DNA of 11,044 nt. It comes from a bacterium CG2_30_54_10 (GTDB taxonomy: Bacteria; Muiribacteriota; Ozemobacteria; Ozemobacterales; Ozemobacteraceae). Positions 6,601-11,044 of the stretch are shown here, in pieces; position 1 is the first letter of the stretch; each line of letters begins with the position of its first letter. Position numbers and translations under genes: made by a program. The DNA is taken from positions 1 through 11,044 of the forward strand of contig MNYA01000121.1 in NCBI GenBank assembly GCA_001872985.1. Reading direction: 5' to 3'. Below the pieces are notes generated by a model, which made no database searches, had not been told where the DNA came from, and saw nothing but the letters and a program-made list of their open reading frames with translations.

Positions 6601-8490
6601 TTCAGCTTTGAAGCTCAGTTCGTCAGGGATGCGAACCGCAATGCATCCGATGCCGATTTCAAGACATTCAACGGCGTGGGCGTCTGGGATTACGGCGATT
6701 CAGAGCATGTCTATAATTACGGAGGGCCGAACCTTCCGATTCAGGCATTCAACCCTGGTTTCGTGAAGGAATACGACACGGCCGAACTCGCTAAACATGG
6801 GACGATGGTTGAAGGGTCGCTCAGCCCGAAAGATCTTGCCGCCTTCAAATGGAGGCTATACATCTATCCTACCTACGACGGCGCAGCCTTCCCGCTAGAT
6901 GGGCCGGGGGTTCCCTACGGCGTGGGGGATTGTTCCACCGCCTCGGGAAGCGATATTGAAGATCTTGGCGGGAGGAAGTTCCGCATCAAGGTCAATATCA
7001 ACAAGACCGACCTTGCCCCGATCAAGACCCCGATCGATCCAGGCCAATATCGCGTTCGCCTGGAACTGGTCTATCCAAGAGTCACATGGTTCGAGTACAA
7101 AACTGGCCCGGGTGCAACCCAGTTCCAGTATCGAAGCATTATTCCCGACCCCCTCCCAAACGGGATCGTAACCACCGTCAAAGGGACTGATGATCCACTG
7201 AACCCGGTTTCCTGGGATCTGGACAACGCCCTCTTCGACAACGGAGACTCATGGAACATCAGAGCCAGAGACTTCGAAGTCGGTGTCGCTTCCATAAGCA
7301 CCTCTCCGAACCCAATCATTCAGTCGACCAGTGATCCGGTCGAAACGGTCACGATCACTGCAGGTTTGTCGGACAATAACCCGAACGCGGTTTTCCCGCC
7401 GGAATCTGGCACACCACTTCAGATCTGGTACCAATTTCCGAAATACAAGCGTCACAGAACTGAGATGAAAGAGGCTTACGTGGCCTCTACGCGGACCGGT
7501 GATCCAGGGCCGATGCCTCTTCTCAATTCGTTTTACGAGAATGATTGGCTGGTAAGCGCCTCCTATACCGCGCAGATCGCCGATTTGAATGCCTTCAATC
7601 CTGACGACGGTGATTTCAAAAATTGGGTTGGAAAGATCGACTTCGCCGTCGATGCGGAGTTGAAGGATGGCTACGGAGCCAGCATTCCGTTGAACCTGGC
7701 TACTCCTCACCATTTCTATGCCACAGCCCCAGCGGATGAATTCCCGATGAGCATCTCCACATCGAAAGTCGGGCTCCAACGCTATGACAACGACCCACCC
7801 AGCCTGAGATGCATTATTGTGTCGCAAGCCGATAACCGGCGTTGGGAAATCGTACTCCAGGAAGCAGATCGAGACCTCGTTTGCAATCCAAAGACCGACG
7901 GCCAGTTGGGAAAATGCCAACTGAGCGTTGCGGCCTACCAACTTAGCGAGAACAAGACAATCGGTTCTTTAACAGTTCTCATTACTGGAACCGCCAAGGG
8001 TATTGGTTCAGCCTCAGGAACCGTTACCCTCGATGAAACCAACCCCGAAATGACAGCGGATGTTTTGGCCCTTCTTCCCGTGGTCCGGCGGTCGACCCGT
8101 ATCCTCGCCAACTTCAGTTTCTGGGACAACGTCGATTACCTGAACTTCTCATCCGCCGAATTCAAGATTAGCGACAAGTTCGGTCAAAGCCTCATCACCG
8201 GAGCTGCGCCGGCGGTTCCACTTGCCAGCCGTTATCTTGAGAGCACTAACAACCAGGAAAATTCCAACCATCCTGGAACAGTCAGCAATCCTGAACCTCA
8301 AGCCCGTTTTAGCGCGGATACCCCGATGAAAGTCGATCCTATCCAAACAAAACCGAGCGAATACCAGATCAATATCCGGTGCTTGGCAGCCGATGCTGAA
8401 GGGAATACGCGATCTCTCGTTATTCCGGTGAAGGTCATTGACAGCTCGTTCGAAACCCGCGTCCTCGAGAGTCGGGAAGAACGCCGGTAG
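3700..8490 (+). CDS. Giant exported protein (1596 residues), unknown family, propeller- and PKD-like segments
   Basis: The ATG at 3700 follows a strong ribosome site, GAGGAGG, at 3687-3693, and begins a Sec signal peptide (basic MKRTWRVWNERA, hydrophobic core to about residue 29, QDLLA before LDPAP). In-frame starts at 3640 and 3658 are less likely because they precede this signal. The mature protein is rich in Gly, Asn, Asp, Pro, Tyr and Trp and looks almost wholly beta. Two related segments, at about 53-99 (ending NGLAVDQENRLYLFIS) and 527-569 (ending VDGEGNLYVLFTEL), resemble NHL/beta-propeller blades. Around 855-880, FKFPQPGNYAVYAKF resembles the last strands of a PKD domain, and DPGQYRVRLELVY near 1110 is similar. 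There is no C-terminal membrane helix, LPXTG or other sorting signal; it ends REERR. It is probably a secreted or surface protein served by the upstream minor pilins and OmpH-like chaperone, comparable in position to PilY1. That role is inference; no catalytic motif was recognised. Confidence 0.85.
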   Translation: MKRTWRVWNERAIWLVVLFLCCLGQDLLALDPAPTNGVAYILLPKEIPAKMDGVYRLNSYSDPFGPIALGKRIFDLQFSVATTVNGLAVDQENRLYLFISPSISGDYTLVDKQGWLPKSAFEPDSPAFIKLIGQPFNSTQISRDITGPMPNRQYDHGTTNYDGDFWDYGPYPASPHYPSGWPHTHAAYTKGSFVDASGNPYQYQFNPINPASHKGIPLWNGPGGSSAGIKHLTDPYKVILPNKWGGISWFAYPTKNIPPSAPEAAYNGLLDGKDGRPEVTQYDFRLKHDDVADGFRRLSGSIYVPMMSPYWDAWYISAVVKRVYWTRDRSLDLYSYKDVVIPPDGPPYSNKPGLDAAKVLSATDLDIKEEYGKTCGDGCIPGGPMNPQAVGKVESVVQVFTSTTGRRYGFNPYGNDMGPYGENDAALRVVSGGTTYNLDLSATNIRNQDYLLTTLGYAKLKDISRMGVSSNFDPAAIPVVSAPDYLFGSVAEKFVMQDSWWGLGGVGFEYFGQDISTPNGKLFKKGHIYRLDYLDSLNPNAEDVGLFDGSVDAIGVDGEGNLYVLFTELDCPNDPIWPDPAGMPKGPVLAAQWPSSDITGHSEFLGNGSWMRPGIGTGDVPISDPTQAGDYLDLYFRQKIYKVARKYTANAGGGYNLSSVEERGKVEAGYDKISRKLRYDGGALFSWANDWYHSENVVGRVASVKAEFAVVNIAARPTMYHGPTDCTYSVCRDDPGLAGKRTNNSVPIFENDVVTFKLEGYKPFGANGERQHFRGVGNIPGLGITTVNMIPPYENYDEDSNSVAGGFPSSMFESETLKTQIYWFVDLLDSTDPASGKVLKHFLVGDGGSPNAGGDNQTFFFKFPQPGNYAVYAKFKYNYFDYSKLADLDNPRPSDLKLVATTYPLGAGVFETTQKVLYAVESAPAINPDKYVTNVHIYKTGLQDVSSISGGGDTYDLPENASPTALSFSFEAQFVRDANRNASDADFKTFNGVGVWDYGDSEHVYNYGGPNLPIQAFNPGFVKEYDTAELAKHGTMVEGSLSPKDLAAFKWRLYIYPTYDGAAFPLDGPGVPYGVGDCSTASGSDIEDLGGRKFRIKVNINKTDLAPIKTPIDPGQYRVRLELVYPRVTWFEYKTGPGATQFQYRSIIPDPLPNGIVTTVKGTDDPLNPVSWDLDNALFDNGDSWNIRARDFEVGVASISTSPNPIIQSTSDPVETVTITAGLSDNNPNAVFPPESGTPLQIWYQFPKYKRHRTEMKEAYVASTRTGDPGPMPLLNSFYENDWLVSASYTAQIADLNAFNPDDGDFKNWVGKIDFAVDAELKDGYGASIPLNLATPHHFYATAPADEFPMSISTSKVGLQRYDNDPPSLRCIIVSQADNRRWEIVLQEADRDLVCNPKTDGQLGKCQLSVAAYQLSENKTIGSLTVLITGTAKGIGSASGTVTLDETNPEMTADVLALLPVVRRSTRILANFSFWDNVDYLNFSSAEFKISDKFGQSLITGAAPAVPLASRYLESTNNQENSNHPGTVSNPEPQARFSADTPMKVDPIQTKPSEYQINIRCLAADAEGNTRSLVIPVKVIDSSFETRVLESREERR

Positions 8491-8505
8491 GTAGGAGGAA
8501 ATAAC

Positions 8506-8677
8506 GTATCATCTCAATAATCCGGTGCGCCCTCATGCCTCCCCCGGATTATTGAGGTGATACAAGAGATTTCTCCCTTCGGCCGAAATGACAGCATCGT
8601 TTGCCATTCCAAACGAATGTGAGAAATCTCGCTTTATGCTGAGAATCGGCTAATGCCCCGTCTTTTTGAGCAGATAC
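8506..8677. mobile_element. Composite MITE-like element (copy 2)
   Basis: Bases 8506-8525 (GTATCATCTCAATAATCC plus GG) and 8544-8563 form an inverted repeat matching at 19 of 20 positions around an 18-base loop. Bases 8564-8677 then align without gaps to 10455-10568 with 105 of 114 identical, ending in the same TTGAGCAGATAC. So a 58-base minimal palindrome is joined to the right-hand 114 bases of an element like the one at 10412. No 8-bp duplication was found around either the small palindrome or the whole composite. It lies 16 bases after the giant gene and may also form hairpins in its transcript. Confidence 0.8.
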
Positions 8678-8727
8678 CAAGCAGCCCCGTTCGCGGGGAG
8701 GTATCGAACCGCGAACGGGGCTGCTTG
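8678..8727. repeat. Perfect 19-bp hairpin
   Basis: Bases 8678-8696 (CAAGCAGCCCCGTTCGCGG) are exactly complementary to 8709-8727, with a 12-base loop containing GGAGG. It directly abuts the right end of copy 2. There is no following T run on either strand, so it is not a standard intrinsic terminator, although so strong a stem would slow polymerase or shield RNA ends. It lies upstream of the gene at 8812. Confidence 0.9.
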
Positions 8728-8811
8728 CATGCCAGTAGCCATTCTTCGCAACTTCAGGAAAGCCGGTGTCCGGATTTATTCCGAGGCTGTCGGGCTGCAA
8801 CCGTCTTTTTC

Positions 8812-9507
8812 ATGCTGGTTCTGGTTTTTTTGTTTCTATACCCTGCTTCTGCCTGTAATCTCGAATCATTCGTCCCGCTTCAGTTTTACGACCATTGTCG
8901 CGATCTTGCGGCCAAGGTACAGGAAGCGGCCGTATCCAGAAAACTCGGCCATCCGGATGCTGACAAACTTGCCAATCGGCTTCTGAACGCCTGGGTGGAT
9001 TTCTATCTCGAGCATGGCAGCAACCCACCGCCGATGTTCGCTCATATTTCATCTGAAAGCTGGCTCGCAGCAATGCGAACGATGGGTTACGGGATTCGTC
9101 ATCTGGTAGATCAGTCTCCAGACAACGATGACGGCGATAGCACGCTCCTTCCCCTCTATCTTCTCGTGAACCCAGCAGAACTGGCCGAAAGCGGAAACAT
9201 GATCTCCTCTTGGACAATGAGCCTCGAATCAAACCTTTTTACATCTGAAAATCCCGCATCTTTCACGCTTTGGTTGGAGAATTCTGCCGTCAAGCCGCTT
9301 ATGGCAGTGAATGAGATTCTTGGAGACAAATTCCCCAGGCTTTCGGAACGCGTTTCCGAATTTCTGGGAAAAATCAGGGAAGACTGGCGCCCGGTGGTTC
9401 ATGCCGATCCGGCGGAACAGGCATCCATGGCGATCGAGCTGATGCCACGGCTGCGAAGAGATGTTTTCAAAGAAAATTCGCGCTGGCGGAACCTGTTTTT
9501 CCGCTGA
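8812..9507 (+). CDS. Small exported or lipoprotein-like protein, unknown function
   Basis: This encodes a 231-residue protein from the ATG at 8812. It opens with the hydrophobic stretch MLVLVFLFLYPASAC, which looks like a signal peptide core ending in a Cys; ASAC is only a partial match to a lipobox. The rest is mostly helical in character, with repeated Leu/Ala-rich segments, LLPLYLLVNPAEL near residue 115 and a basic C-terminus. I do not recognise a family. The start is uncertain: 8812 has no ribosome site and lacks the basic residues expected before a signal core. The same frame stays open to ATG 8653, but that lies in a mobile element and would place a 19-bp hairpin in the coding part. 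TTG 8725 is a compromise, adding SRCPDLFRGCRAA before the core. Insertion of repeats may have replaced the true 5' end. It converges on the SRP RNA gene, 12 bases away. Confidence 0.65.
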   Translation: MLVLVFLFLYPASACNLESFVPLQFYDHCRDLAAKVQEAAVSRKLGHPDADKLANRLLNAWVDFYLEHGSNPPPMFAHISSESWLAAMRTMGYGIRHLVDQSPDNDDGDSTLLPLYLLVNPAELAESGNMISSWTMSLESNLFTSENPASFTLWLENSAVKPLMAVNEILGDKFPRLSERVSEFLGKIREDWRPVVHADPAEQASMAIELMPRLRRDVFKENSRWRNLFFR

Positions 9508-9511
9508 ACCC

Positions 9512-9519
9512 TAAAAAAA
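9512..9519 (-). terminator. U-tract terminator of the SRP RNA operon
   Basis: On the minus strand a run of seven T (9519-9513) follows directly after the 3' end GCACGATC of the SRP RNA. This is the position expected of transcription termination for the RNA operon. I do not see a classic short local hairpin immediately before it, so the termination mechanism is less sure than the position. Confidence 0.5.
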
Positions 9520-9790
9520 GATCGTGCACCCACCCTCGAACTCGAGCCAATGACCCATATCCTTAACCATCCACTCGGGACAGGCACCTCCACATCACCC
9601 GGAAGCTTACGTTTACCGTTGCTTCCTTCCGGACCTGGCGGGGTTCACGGACTTCCGCCGTGTGGAACCCATCCTTCGACGCTTCAAGAAAAGGCTGTGA
9701 TCACCAACCAAGCCCTCTGATAGGAATTCAGCCCGCCGTAACGGGGATTTGCGGTTGATAGAGGACCCCGAGCCCTCCGCCTAGCACGAC
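9520..9790 (-). ncRNA. ffs/scr: Large bacterial SRP RNA (Alu domain plus helix 8)
   Basis: On the minus strand, CCAGGTCCGGAAGGAAGCAA (9640-9616 region) is the universal helix 8 loop that binds Ffh. Around it, 9674-9578 can fold into the 4.5S-like hairpin. The RNA is not the short form: upstream lie GTCGTGCTAGGCGGAGGG, AACCGCAAATCC and GGGCTGAATTCC, which correspond to the Alu domain of Bacillus subtilis scRNA, and the 3' end GGGTGCACGATC pairs with the 5' GTCGTGC. The length of about 271 bases also equals the scRNA type. It is the RNA scaffold of the signal recognition particle, which targets membrane proteins to the translocon. The 5' end lies only two bases after tRNA-Ser(GGA), so it is co-transcribed and probably released by tRNA processing. 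Ends are good to a few bases. Confidence 0.9.
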
Positions 9791-9792
9791 AT

Positions 9793-9880
9793 CGGAAAGG
9801 GCGGGATTCGAACCCGCGGTGGAGTTTCCCCCACTCACGCTCTCCAGGCGTGTGCCTTAGACCAACTCAGCCACCTTTCC
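9793..9880 (-). tRNA. tRNA-Ser (GGA)
   Basis: This is an 88-base class II tRNA with acceptor stem GGAAAGG/CCTTTCC, discriminator G and a long variable arm. The anticodon loop CTGGAGA sits between CACGC and GCGTG, giving anticodon GGA, which reads UCC and UCU. The T loop TTCGAAT is present. CCA is not encoded. It is the last tRNA of the operon before the SRP RNA. Confidence 0.95.
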
Positions 9881-9910
9881 AAAAGCCAGGGAGAAAAAAA
9901 CAAAATCAAC

Positions 9911-10003
9911 CGGAGAGAGAGAGATTCGAACTCTCGAGGCACGCTATCAACGCGCCTACTCGATTTCGAGTCGAGCGCTTTCGACCAACTCAGCCATCTC
10001 TCC
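9911..10003 (-). tRNA. tRNA-Ser (CGA)
   Basis: This is a 93-base class II tRNA with acceptor GGAGAGA/TCTCTCC, discriminator G and a large variable arm. The anticodon loop CTCGAAA lies between CTCGA and TCGAG, giving anticodon CGA, which reads UCG. The T arm is GAGAG-TTCGAAT-CTCTC. CCA is not encoded. Confidence 0.95.
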
Positions 10004-10011
10004 TCGATCAG

Positions 10012-10085
10012 CGCGCCTGGGAGGATTCGAACCTCTGACCGCCAGATTCGCAATCTGGTGCTCTATCCAGCTGAGCTACAGGCGC
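10012..10085 (-). tRNA. tRNA-Arg (GCG)
   Basis: This is a 74-base class I tRNA with acceptor GCGCCTG/CAGGCGC and discriminator G. The D arm GCTCAGCTGGATAGAGC has A20, an arginine identity base. The anticodon loop TTGCGAA sits between CCAGA and TCTGG, giving anticodon GCG. Most bacteria read CGU/CGC/CGA with ACG edited to ICG, so a G34 version is unusual. One A-C mismatch closes the T stem. CCA is not encoded. Confidence 0.92.
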
Positions 10086-10096
10086 ATACGCCAGGG

Positions 10097-10187
10097 CGGA
10101 GAAGGGGGGATTCGAACCCCCGGTAGAGCTTATGGCCCTACGACGGTTTAGCAAACCGTTGCCTTAAGCCAACTCGGCCACCTCTCC
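10097..10187 (-). tRNA. tRNA-Ser (GCT)
   Basis: This is a 91-base class II tRNA with acceptor GGAGAGG/CTTCTCC (one G-U pair), discriminator G and a long variable arm. The anticodon loop TTGCTAA between ACGGT and ACCGT gives anticodon GCT, which reads AGC and AGU. CCA is not encoded. Confidence 0.95.
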
Positions 10188-10197
10188 CCATTCTGGT

Positions 10198-10280
10198 CGG
10201 AGGAAGTAGGATTCGAACCTACGAACCTTTCGGTTTCCGGTTTTCAAGACCGGCGCCATCGACCGCTCGGCCATTCCTCC
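10198..10280 (-). tRNA. tRNA-Ser (TGA)
   Basis: This is an 83-base tRNA with acceptor GGAGGAA/TTCCTCC, discriminator G, a short class II variable arm and T arm GTAGG-TTCGAAT-CCTAC. The anticodon loop CTTGAAA between CCGGT and ACCGG gives anticodon TGA, which reads UCA and other UCN codons. It is the first gene of the RNA operon, directly behind the promoter. CCA is not encoded. Confidence 0.95.
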
Positions 10281-10293
10281 CCGAAGTTTTGTG

Positions 10294-10322
10294 AGGATAT
10301 CACAGGTACAAGGGAAAATCAA
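10294..10322 (-). promoter_or_regulatory. Sigma-70-type promoter of the tRNA/SRP RNA operon
   Basis: On the minus strand the -35 box TTGATT (10322-10317) and -10 box TATCCT (10299-10294) are separated by 17 bases. The -10 box is preceded by TG one base upstream, as in extended -10 promoters. Transcription would start near 10287, only some seven bases before tRNA-Ser(TGA). No other promoter-like sequence is seen between the five tRNAs and the SRP RNA. Confidence 0.75.
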
Positions 10323-10411
10323 GCCAAGCGTCAGATTTTGTCACCTGATTTTTGCACGCGACCACAACTTCTCATTATGCGTTCAGCTTTTGTTTTCGCC
10401 AGGCTTTTCCC

Positions 10412-10568
10412 GTATCTGCTCAATAATCCGGGGAAACTCAATGATTCCTGGCGCAAGAGATTTCTCCCTTCGGTCGAAATGACAGCATCGTTTGTCATTC
10501 CGAACGAATGTGAGGAATCCTGCTTTATGTTGAGAATCAGCTAATGCCCCTTCTTTTTGAGCAGATAC
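10412..10568. mobile_element. 157-bp MITE-like element (copy 3, complete)
   Basis: The left end is GTATCTGCTCAATAATCC. The right end, read on the other strand, is GTATCTGCTCAAAAAG, identical over the first 12 bases. The interior is an imperfect palindrome around GTCATTCCGAACGAATGTGA. An 8-bp target duplication, CTTTTCCC, is intact at 10404-10411; its partner is split by the next element, with CTTT at 10569-10572 and TCCC at 10715-10718. The interior and right end match copy 2 at 105 of 114 bases. There is no coding capacity. It inserted at the very end of the FtsB-like gene, whose stop codon survives. Confidence 0.88.
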
Positions 10569-10572
10569 CTTT

Positions 10573-10706
10573 GTAACTTCTCAAAAAAGGGGGCACGCGC
10601 CCCCCTTCGCCTAGCGAAGTGAATTCGCGAGGCTCATCCCCGGCGGTCGGGCGCTTTGCGCCCTCCGGTCTGCCTTTACTCTTCCCCCGACTTATTGAGA
10701 TGATAC
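10573..10706. mobile_element. 134-bp MITE-like element nested in the target duplication of copy 3
   Basis: The left end is GTAACTTCTCAAAAAAGGGGG. The right end, read on the other strand, is GTATCATCTCAATAA. A perfect 8-bp duplication, ATACCTTT, flanks it at 10565-10572 and 10707-10714. The interior is a chain of short GC-rich hairpins: GGGGGC/GCCCCC (10589-10604), CTTCGC/GCGAAG (10605-10619) and GGGCGC/GCGCCC (10649-10663). It must have inserted after copy 3, because it splits the duplication of copy 3. Confidence 0.88.
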
Positions 10707-10717
10707 ATACCTTTTCC

Positions 10718-11041
10718 CTAATCCCTGGTTCCCATCGTTTGATGCGAAGCAACCTGAGGATCCGGGGCTGATGCAGGAATCGGAAAGACCACGACCTCTT
10801 CCGGTTTCACCAGGCCAAGCCTCTCACGAGCCAGACGTTCGATCCCTTCCGGGGTGGAAAGAACATCCAGATTTTCTTTCAAACGCCGGTTTTCCCGCTC
10901 GACATCATGGATCCGACGGGTGAGCTCCTCTTCTTTTTGAAGAAGATTACGGACATTCGAATACCTCGATAAATATATTACCGACAACGCCACACTGAAG
11001 ATGACCGAGACGATAAACATCACTTCGGCCGAAAACCGCAC
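10718..11041 (-). CDS. FtsB/DivIC-family septum formation protein (start at window edge)
   Basis: This encodes 107 residues read from GTG at 11041. The frame is still open at the window edge, and an ATG at 11020 is a further candidate start. One transmembrane helix (about residues 5-25, VMFIVSVIFSVALSVIYL) is followed by a heptad-type coiled coil (30-60) rich in Glu, Arg and Leu. TPEGIERLARERLGLVKPEE comes next at 63-82, the conserved segment after the coiled coil in FtsB/DivIC proteins. The length fits the family. These small bitopic proteins join FtsL and FtsQ/DivIB in the divisome and help trigger septal wall synthesis. The sequence cannot separate FtsB from DivIC, so I give no symbol. The 3' end abuts two mobile elements, and the stop codon overlaps the target duplication of the first. 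Confidence 0.88.
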   Translation of the reverse strand: MRFSAEVMFIVSVIFSVALSVIYLSRYSNVRNLLQKEEELTRRIHDVERENRRLKENLDVLSTPEGIERLARERLGLVKPEEVVVFPIPASAPDPQVASHQTMGTRD

Positions 11042-11044
11042 CCG

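Noticed and set aside
8506..8563. Intrinsic terminator of the giant gene
   Set aside because: The stem is long but has no T run after it, and its ends match the mobile family; termination may occur but cannot be claimed.
8666..8986. Alternative-frame gene of 106 codons
   Set aside because: It overlaps the exported protein gene and ends abruptly; only its N-terminal part looks meaningful, noted as a possible frameshift remnant.
9578..9674. Short 4.5S-type SRP RNA as the whole gene
   Set aside because: Alu-domain motifs and a matching closing stem at 9784-9790 and 9520-9527 show that the larger form is correct.
9835..10053. Open frames on both strands over 9835-10053
   Set aside because: They run through the structured tRNA genes; tRNA-derived translations such as RPTQPPF are typical false calls.
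10537..10752. Minus-strand frame of 71 codons
   Set aside because: It runs across two mobile elements and the end of the FtsB-like gene; it is a repeat artefact.

Overview
The window looks like chromosome from a diderm bacterium of roughly even base composition. It carries an OmpH/Skp-type periplasmic protein (which implies an outer membrane) next to minor pilin genes, and a long SRP RNA with an Alu domain as in Bacillus and many deep-branching phyla. A lineage outside the Proteobacteria fits best. Riflebacteria/Ozemobacteria is my guess from gene style only and is not proven by anything here.

Layout. (1) 1-180: a small palindromic mobile element cut in two by a second small element, with a clean 8-bp target duplication. 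(2) 201-2513: three overlapping or tightly spaced prepilin-like genes on the + strand, resembling GspI/PilV, GspK/PilX and GspJ/PilW, the set that forms the tip of type II secretion pseudopili or type IV pili. (3) 2604-3560: an OmpH/Skp-like exported coiled-coil protein with an unusual C-terminal extension. (4) 3700-8490: a 1596-residue exported protein without recognised overall homology, with propeller-like and PKD-like strand motifs. (5) 8506-8727: palindromic elements and a perfect 19-bp hairpin. (6) 8812-9507: a small exported or lipoprotein-like protein of unknown function. (7) 9520-10280: a minus-strand RNA operon, transcribed as Ser(TGA), Ser(GCT), Arg(GCG), Ser(CGA), Ser(GGA) and large SRP RNA, with a good extended -10 promoter at 10294-10322. 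(8) 10404-10718: two more small elements, one nested in the target duplication of the other, both with perfect 8-bp duplications. (9) 10718-11041: an FtsB/DivIC-type division protein on the minus strand, running to the window edge.

How the parts work together. The prepilin trio, the OmpH-like chaperone and the giant secreted protein all point the same way and are probably one surface-structure locus, comparable in logic to the pilV-pilW-pilX-pilY1 minor pilin/adhesin cluster: minor pilins prime or cap a pilus, the giant protein is a candidate cargo or tip adhesin, and the OmpH-like protein could chaperone it through the periplasm. This is inference from layout. The most striking DNA-level feature is a family of 58-160-bp non-coding elements with GTAAC/GTATC...CTCAA termini and 8-bp target duplications, found nested twice in 11 kb. 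They look like MITEs; the termini and duplication length resemble those of the IS66 transposon family.
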